Assembly (NCBI RefSeq): GCF_000186865.1
Contig: NW_008705598.1
Location: 59,418 to 84,196 of the forward strand
Direction: 5' to 3'
DNA length: 24,779 bases
From: Aureococcus anophagefferens
Taxonomy: Eukaryota; Sar; Pelagophyceae; Pelagomonadales; Pelagomonadaceae
Position numbers and translations under genes: made by a program. Positions 18,937 to 24,779 of this stretch are shown here, in pieces; the first letter of the stretch is position 1, and every line of letters begins with the position of its first letter. Below the pieces are notes generated by a model. That model was not told where the DNA came from and did not search any database. It saw only the letters and a list, made by a program, of their open reading frames with translations.

Positions 18937-20592
18937 GGAGCCCTGTCCCCAAAGCTCCGTCTGCTATGGTGCGCTTGTGGTGCGCTGCCAGCCGCAGACG
19001 CCGTGATAGCCACAGGCCCCATCTGAGCACACCAGGCCTGGACAAGGGAAACTCCGGGGCGCCGTCGCGACTTGGCTGCTTAAGGAAAACCTCTCTATAA
19101 TCATGACTAATGTGTAACTAATGTGCCCCTACTATGTCGATCTTACTACTATTCAGTGCCGGAAACAACGTACATCTAGACACGCCCGTACGAAATAAGA
19201 AAAGAATATTTATTAATTAAATCCGGCCAGCGGCCGGAGGGACGTGTACTACACCTCCTGAAAATTTGCCGCGCGCGCGCGCGCGCGGGTCTTGCGTGTC
19301 GCCCTTGGCCTCGGCTCGCGTCCTCGGGCCGCTGTGCGCCGCGCGTGTGCTGTGCGCGACGATCTGCGGCGTTGCTGTTGAGGCGTTGCAGTAGCGGTTG
19401 TGGCGGTGGTCCGGCCCTTTAGCGCAACGCGATGGCAGCGCGACGCGACGGCGATGGCGACGACGTGCGGGAGGCGCGCGATGCGCTGTTGGAGTTGGGT
19501 CGAGGGCCGGTTAGAGGTGTTGTTGCTGTCGAGGGGCATGAGCCAGAGCACAGCGGGTGGCACATGATGGGTCCTGTTGCGCTCTCGGACGAAGAAATCG
19601 GTCGCATGGAAGGCCGTGGGCAGATACAATAGTAGCGTGATAGTAGTAGAATAGTAGTAGAGTAGCGTACTGTACCGCATCCGCGTATCCTCATACAAAA
19701 GATACAAGTGAGCAACTAAGCTGGCATATATCCACTGCACTGTGAACCTCAAGCTAATAAGAGAAGTATACCTTGAAGGGACAATTCCCGCTACAATCCA
19801 AACAAGAGGTAGCACACTGAGCTTCCCCTCTCACCCACTGTGCTTATCCTGCTACTACGGACTGTACCTTAACGTCAGGTTGATGTGCGGGACTTAGATT
19901 CTTTACAGGCTAGTGGGAGATACGAAAGGCCAAGTGGACTGTACCCCCGTAAATGCAATTCAGCTGCAAGTATCATGGCAGCCCGAAGAACCTAACGCAA
20001 GAACCTAACGCACTTGCCATGTTCGTCGTAGCTCATACCACATCGGAGTCGACATTTCCGGCCTTTCATTCGATCTCCGATAGCTTTGAGGCCGCGAGTC
20101 GGGTCTGTACTGCAAAGTGCAGCCAATACAAAAACAACTCTTGGTTCGTACTAAAAGCTACCGTGGCAAACGGCCGTATCATTGCATCGTCGGATCATAC
20201 CGTGAAAAGGCACGGTCAACCTGGGTACTATTTGAATAACATAGCTACTAAAATGCCAACTTTGAACGTAGAGATCAACAAGGAGCGATGTATTTTGCAT
20301 CATGATGCATACGAATGCCTCGGGAGTATGCCAATGTATCATGCGACTTGCGCAACATCTGCTTTCTTCTCGACTGTTAATCGCACGACAACCTCCGATG
20401 TACTCTCGACAGTGACAACCATACGCCCGTTCGGGATATTACGTAGTTCTTTGGTCGGAAAACCGAAAATCACTAAATGCATTCGAGATGCACCCCTCAC
20501 AATTGCAAAATACACATCGCCTTTGTATGCTTTGTTGATCCATTTTCATCATTGAGGTCGACTCCCTTAGGCGTCCCTGCTCGAGGTTCGAC
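18937..20592. other. Long region without a recognised gene
   Basis: 18937-19260 is PP2A 3' flank with a CCGGCC/GGCCGG palindrome near 19226-19240. (CG)9 lies at 19270-19287 and TAG-rich triplets at about 19630-19675. A 200-codon frame at 19953-20555 is unusually long for AT-balanced DNA but has no recognisable domain; it might hold exons of the IQ-motif gene that follows. The minus-strand frame at 19249-19815 is low complexity (Arg/Thr/Ala) and unlikely to be real. Confidence 0.5.
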
Positions 20593-21186
20593 ATGAAATC
20601 TTGTATCAAGTTGAATTCAATATTTCTCGATGAACGCCTATCTTTTCTGCAGCTTATTCAGGAGCGGCGACAGAAGCGGAAGGCTCTGTACTTACATGCT
20701 GCTATCAAAATACAAGCCACCGCTCGAGGTCTTATGCTTCGTAGCGTTCTCGAAAGTACTATCCTAGACGCCAAAAAACGCAAGCGCGCCAGATCCGAAT
20801 TGCAGTCGTCATTGGCATGCCTAACAGAATGGGCGCTCATGCGCCGACATTTAAATCAGTATAGGGTCTCCGTCCGCAGCCGAAGTGCAAAGGCGATCCA
20901 GGATGCGCATCGCCGGCAAATGCGTGGCCAACAGATGCATAGGAAGCGTCGTGATGAAGCTGCGACGTCAATTCAGCGCAGATCTCGGCAGGGCATATCA
21001 TACGAATACCGAGCACGGGCTAATGTAGAGACGATCATTGCTGCTGAGCTCATCCAGACGCTTTATCGGCGACACAGGACTGTTGCACGTGCTGTCTGGC
21101 GCTCTAGACGCCTCCAAGCCGTCGCAGCTCTTGTTATCCAGGCGGCCATGCAGCACTATCGTTTGCGAGCGTGTGGCCGCTCATAG
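20593..21186 (+). CDS. IQ-motif (calmodulin-binding) protein, partial gene model
   Basis: The translation has about five spaced IQ motifs: IQATARGLMLR, IQDAHRRQMRG, IQRRSRQGISY, IQTLYRRHRTVAR and IQAAMQHYRLR, in a basic alpha-helical context. IQ motifs bind calmodulin or myosin light chains. The start is doubtful: TTTTCTGCAG at 20642-20651 looks like a splice acceptor, so the coding exon may begin at 20652 and upstream exons may exist. After 21186 a short intron may lead into the frame at about 21211-21325. A myosin neck, an ASPM-like or a ciliary IQ protein are all possible; no motor domain is visible nearby. Confidence 0.6.
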   Translation: MKSCIKLNSIFLDERLSFLQLIQERRQKRKALYLHAAIKIQATARGLMLRSVLESTILDAKKRKRARSELQSSLACLTEWALMRRHLNQYRVSVRSRSAKAIQDAHRRQMRGQQMHRKRRDEAATSIQRRSRQGISYEYRARANVETIIAAELIQTLYRRHRTVARAVWRSRRLQAVAALVIQAAMQHYRLRACGRS

Positions 21187-22205
21187 ATTATCTCGCAGGT
21201 GGCTGTCAATGTTTGTACCGATCAGGAGTTCTGTCGTTGCTCGAAACGCCCTTCCTTCTAGTTCCGGTTGGACAGCACAAGCATCCCAGGCGCTTGTTAT
21301 CTCTACGCGTGCCCCCTTCGCATAGGCCCGACCGCTCAAACCGCCAGGGATTGATGAGCCTAAGAAATATCAGGTCTCATCAATATGCAGGTTGGATCAG
21401 GGCCAACTACAGGCGAGATTGTCATCAGCGCTGGTAGGGGTAGATTAGACGGATGTCCAACAAGGATTCTAGCGACATTTGTGAGGAAATCAATCAGTTA
21501 GCGCATGAGTGTCTCAAGAAAGGACCTTCAACGTCAAGGCCACCAATACAAAGTGCATTGTTACATGGTCTGATAGTGATTGTTACATGGTCTATGGACA
21601 GTTTTTAAAATGGATGATGAGGACAAGCGACTGGCTCCTGGCGCATGTGTAATCTCTAGCTTGCTGTCTGGTAGTAGGTGCTGATGCACCGCTGCCACCA
21701 ATCCGAGTTTTGGACCGGACTGAAATTACTGCCCACTAACACGGGTCGTAACTTGAAGTAGATTTGCTCGATTGTTGATGTGTCACAGTGAGACGAATGG
21801 CGTTCACCCTGGGTAACATGGCCTTGTTGTTCGCCGTCTCCAGGCCGGCTATGGCGCGCGAGGCGTCGCCGCTGCCGCAGTACGGGAACCTGAAGGCATG
21901 CCAATACCGTGGCGCCTCCGCTGGCCTGCCTAAACCGGGTCGCGGCGCTCCGCGCCGTGACGCGTCTTGACGCCCCGAGCCCTCCAAAAAGGTTTGCTGC
22001 CCCGGCAAGCCCTCAGAATACCCATCTTGTGCGGCGTGCCGCCGCTTCGCGGCAGCCGATTTCCCCCCCTTCCGTCCCCCGTATCGTGCACAAGCCGCTA
22101 GGCCGATGGTTAACTTCAACTTGTACAGAAGATCCAAGATGATTTTCCCTCCGCGTGTAACTGGCTCATGCGCGTCGCCGTGCCGTTTGCGCGCAGTACT
22201 TGGCA
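21187..22205. other. Region between the IQ and NF-YB genes
   Basis: Possible last exon of the IQ gene at 21211-21325, then no recognisable coding sequence. It contains the 39-bp repeat at 21740-21778 and a GC-rich stretch with a TGCCGC/GCGGCA hairpin near 22037-22055. The 156-codon minus-strand frame at 21736-22206 overlaps the repeat and lacks any family signature. Confidence 0.45.
21740..21778 (+). repeat. 39-bp dispersed repeat, copy 1
   Basis: CACGGGTCGTAACTTGAAGT and the following 19 bases are identical to 23614-23652. Both copies are preceded by CCCACTAA, with a six-base spacer in copy 2. A third, inverted and diverged copy is at 24434-24453. Confidence 0.9.
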
Positions 22206-22965
22206 ATGATGCACAAATTAGGCAAGGACGGAATGGACGAGGACGGGACAGAGTTCAACTCAAATAACCTTCGCGAACGTGATAATGCTCCCACGAGCAT
22301 CGAAACTAGAGAGTCAGAGCCCGTCCTCCTTCTGGGTGCCCACGGCAATCAATGGAATAGGCAAGATCGCTTTCTACCCGTTGCCAATATCGCTCGGATC
22401 ATGAAACGTGTGCTGCCACCTAATGAAAAAATTGCCAAAGACGCCAAGGAGGCCGTACAGGAATGTGTTTCTGAGTTTATCTGTTTCGTGACGCGATGAG
22501 CTGCGAATTGCGCGCGTGCGTAGTTTATACGTAAAGGGCCCGTGCAGGTCAGAGGCGTCCGACCGTTGCCAAACTGAAAAGCGGAAGACCATAAACGGTG
22601 ACTTCTTTGTTTGGCCAAACAACAGCAGGCTAGCTTATAATTTAGGTGATGATCTGGTTTGGGCCATGGGCACCCTAGGCTTTGATGACTATGTAAACCC
22701 TCTGAAAACGTATCTCACAAAGTATCGCCAGGCTGCCAAAGCTGACAAGTCAGAGAGAGTCGGTCGAGGTCGCGCAGGCGACCTAGAGGGAAATGATGCA
22801 GTAAGGACTTACGCCATACAGCATAAATATATTCTGATCTTCCAGGGAGAACATCAGGATGGAGCGCGATACCAGACCCCAGCGGGAGAAATGCCGCAAG
22901 ATGAAGACCATATATTGGAACGTCAGCTTGCCGATTTTATTCACAACGATGATCGCATTTTATGA
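22206..22965 (+). CDS. NFYB: NF-YB (CBF-A/HAP3) CCAAT-binding transcription factor subunit, 4 exons
   Basis: With NF-YC it forms the histone-fold dimer that joins NF-YA to bind CCAAT boxes in the nucleus. Exons 22206-22492, 22548-22597, 22646-22800 and 22846-22965 give 203 residues with matching phases. The histone fold spans ~52-140: [72 protein letters not shown]. These are near-consensus for the family. The N-terminal 50 residues and a polar C-terminus of ~60 are lineage-specific. Intron 1 (22493-22547) begins GCGATG; introns 2 and 3 are GT-AG. Intron 3 is 45 nt, in frame and stop-free, so retention would insert 15 residues. The start is the first ATG after an in-frame stop at 22158-22160. 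Confidence 0.95.
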
Positions 22966-23526
22966 TGCGAGTACTCGTTAGTCGCCCAGCGGTATCTCCG
23001 TGTCTGAATGTGCACTTCGCTCAGCTCACATCGAACGCCAGAGTTAAATCAAGCTGTCCGCTTTTCCGGCAGGAGGGGTATTTTGAAAATCAATCAAATA
23101 TTCAAATGTAAGCACCGGAACTGCGTGTCCCAGATATACTCGCAACGGCCGAGGAGCAGCGTGTCGACCCGGGGGATTCGGCTCAGGCGCGACGCCCAGC
23201 CCTGGCTGTTATGCCGAACAGGGATGTTGGCTCCAGAACTACCGCCGTGCGGTGGGCCATTGCATTCCCCTCCTATCTCCGACACCGCTCGCCCCACTCT
23301 GGTAAGAACGGCGCTCGCCCCCCCTTGTGGCGTCGCAGGGGCAGCCGCCAGCCTGAGGCATAGGACACCGCTCGCCCCCCCGCTGTTCGGCTCCCTTGGA
23401 TTCTCGAGACATCCTCGGCTCTTCTGCCCGCTGCTGTAGCTCTGACCATCCCCTTGACATGATTTCCCCCGAATGTCCAGTGTAAGGGCACTGTGACCCA
23501 TTCTGAGCCTATTCTGGCCGGGGCGA

Positions 23527-23608
23527 TTTAGTGGGGAGCCATAAACCGGCGCATTCGCCGTGGGGCGCCGCCCTACGCAGATCCCCTAATTTCCGCGTCC
23601 CCACTAAA
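23527..23608. repeat. Inverted repeat TTTAGTGGGGA/TCCCCACTAAA
   Basis: The arms (23527-23537 and 23598-23608) are perfect over 11 bp, with CCGGG on the outer side of both after a small gap. The right arm ends six bases before the second 39-bp repeat, so both may belong to one element. Confidence 0.7.
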
Positions 23609-23613
23609 CCCGG

Positions 23614-23652
23614 CACGGGTCGTAACTTGAAGTAGATTTGCTCGATTGTTGA
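23614..23652 (+). repeat. 39-bp dispersed repeat, copy 2
   Basis: Identical to 21740-21778. Together with the inverted relative at 24434-24453 it could form the ends of an ~840-bp unit, though I see no target-site duplication. Confidence 0.9.
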
Positions 23653-24433
23653 CGCTCGGCCGTGACATCATTTAGTTGCGACCTCGGTTTCCGACTCGGG
23701 CATCCGATGCAGCGGTTCTAGGACTTGGCGCGGCGCTTGGTCTGTGGACCATGTCGAGCCTTGGGCCCGGCTGCGAGTCGCTCGGGAAAGACCATCGGTC
23801 GAAGGCGAGCAACTTAGTTCGCGTCGGGGCAGCCCGTGGATGACGAGAACGGCCGTTAACGGTGGGGGGCGACCGACGAGGGGCCCAACTTAGTTCCAGG
23901 GGTCGAGCCGGCCGCCCGACTTCGAGCAACCCCCCCCCCCTGTATTGTCCCTCCCGAGTGGTCTGTCAAGGACCGGGCGGCCCGAACGCCGCATGCATTG
24001 CACGGTGAGCACCGTGTCACCCGCAGCGCCGCGCGCCTCCCGGAGCCGGTGAGGTGATCTCGATCAAATCGGCTCGAGCCGAAGAGCTGCCGCGAGGGCA
24101 TCTGATCGCCCTCGTGATGAACGATTCCCGACGCTCTGTGACTCGAAGACGACCGAAAATCGGGTCGGGGGAAGCTGCCGCGCCCCATTCCACCCCCTGA
24201 GGCTGCCCGTTTGCGTCGCCTCGCAATCGTCCGGATGTCGCGTCTTTTCATGTGCCTGACCCGCATGTTTGCGGACCTCAAAGCCACTGCGATCGTTGCA
24301 CGTCGCTGCATATTTGAGGAGCACGGGGCCCTCTAAGGTGGAGATCCCACCATCGGCCGCTGAAATACTCGTGCTAGTCCTCTAGACGCTAGGATTTCTT
24401 CAAAGTTTGTGTTTCATTCCGGACCAGGGTATC

Positions 24434-24453
24434 CACTTCAAGTTACGACCTGT
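24434..24453 (-). repeat. Inverted, diverged copy of the 39-bp repeat
   Basis: Its reverse complement reads CACAGGTCGTAACTTGAAGT, one base different from the first 20 bases of the other two copies. Confidence 0.75.
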
Positions 24454-24779
24454 GGGGAAGTCGCTCCAGCGCGTGCTCCAGCGACGCCTCCCAAAACCAG
24501 GCGCTAGCGGAGGCGGCGCGGAGCCCGCAGAGCGCCCGGGTTTAGTGACCCCCCCTATTCGAAAGTACCAAGGGAGGGAACTTGAAGGGACCCCAAGGCG
24601 GCCCTGTACCAGCGAGCGGCCAGGTAAGTAGGGCTCTCTCTACCTCTCCAAGGCCACCGGGGGGGGGTGGCGGGGGGGGGTCCTCATATCTTTTGTAGGC
24701 TGGAATTGATGGTGATGACCAAGACACCCCTGTTAGCCAGTCGGTGCAATGTGAGGAACTGAAGACGCTTAAAGGGGGT

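Larger units (their letters stand above)
22966..24779. other. GC-rich repeat region, no recognised gene
   Basis: No conserved protein or rRNA/tRNA signature is seen on either strand. It contains GACACCGCTCGCCCC at 23281 and again about 85 bp later, the inverted pair at 23527-23608, the 39-bp repeat (23614-23652) with its inverted relative at 24434, a C10 tract near 23931, and two G9 runs at 24659-24667 and 24672-24680. The open frames here are GC-driven and overlap in several phases. Confidence 0.5.

Noticed and set aside
19249..19815. 188-codon minus-strand frame
   Set aside because: The composition is low complexity, driven by CG and TAG repeats and CA-rich words, with no domain.
23500..24400. 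rRNA or spacer of an rDNA unit
   Set aside because: The region is GC-rich but contains no conserved 18S, 5.8S, 28S or 5S core motif that I can recognise.
1..24779. tRNA genes and CRISPR arrays
   Set aside because: No complete cloverleaf with a T-arm TTCGA context was found, and the spaced repeats at 3970-5965 are degenerate with conserved spacers, unlike CRISPR.

Overview
This window is nuclear DNA of a unicellular eukaryote, most likely an alga or alga-related protist. Every gene I recognise is eukaryotic (TBL1, PP2A catalytic subunit, NF-YB, the axonemal dynein assembly factor DNAAF5, a TFIIIC subunit). The conserved genes are cut by short introns of roughly 37-110 nt, and a LOV flavin photosensor points to a light-sensing lineage. 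DNAAF5 implies motile cilia or flagella. I cannot name the lineage: stramenopile, haptophyte, cryptophyte and dinoflagellate relatives all remain possible.

Layout. 1-3942 (minus strand): remains of a MULE-type transposase gene with a Cys/His-rich DNA-binding region, a SWIM zinc finger, a degenerate zinc knuckle and long acidic linkers. The catalytic DDE core is absent and one in-frame TAA interrupts the frame, which then runs off the left edge. 3970-5965: a block bounded by two arrays of a ~21-bp motif in opposite orientation (period ~31 bp). It encloses a small unknown gene and a decayed paralogue sharing an identical 46-bp end. 6061-9650 (+): DNAAF5. 10398-12603 (-): TBL1/TBL1XR1-like WD40 corepressor subunit, eight exons resolved. 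13424-15014 (-): ankyrin repeats followed by a LOV domain. 15341-17473: a 153-bp AGCATAG-rich sequence present twice, 1980 bp apart, enclosing a TFIIIC tau95/GTF3C5 N-terminal fragment and a 468-bp MITE with an 8-bp target duplication. 17741-18936 (+): PP2A catalytic subunit, six exons resolved. 20593-21186 (+): IQ-motif protein exon. 22206-22965 (+): NF-YB, four exons resolved. 22966-24779: GC-rich repeats with no recognised gene.

The most general observation is the splicing pattern. When exons are joined so that conserved protein sequence is restored, about ten introns begin with GC rather than GT, often GCG, against about fourteen GT introns. All end in AG. The phases balance exactly in TBL1, PP2A, NF-YB and most of the ankyrin-LOV gene, so a GT-only gene finder would mis-call most genes here. 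The conserved genes are ordinary housekeeping and regulatory genes and form no single pathway. The unexplained material is the inverted-array block with its paralogous small genes, the DDE-less MULE gene and the AGCATAG repeats. All family calls come from reading the translations by eye; no search was run.
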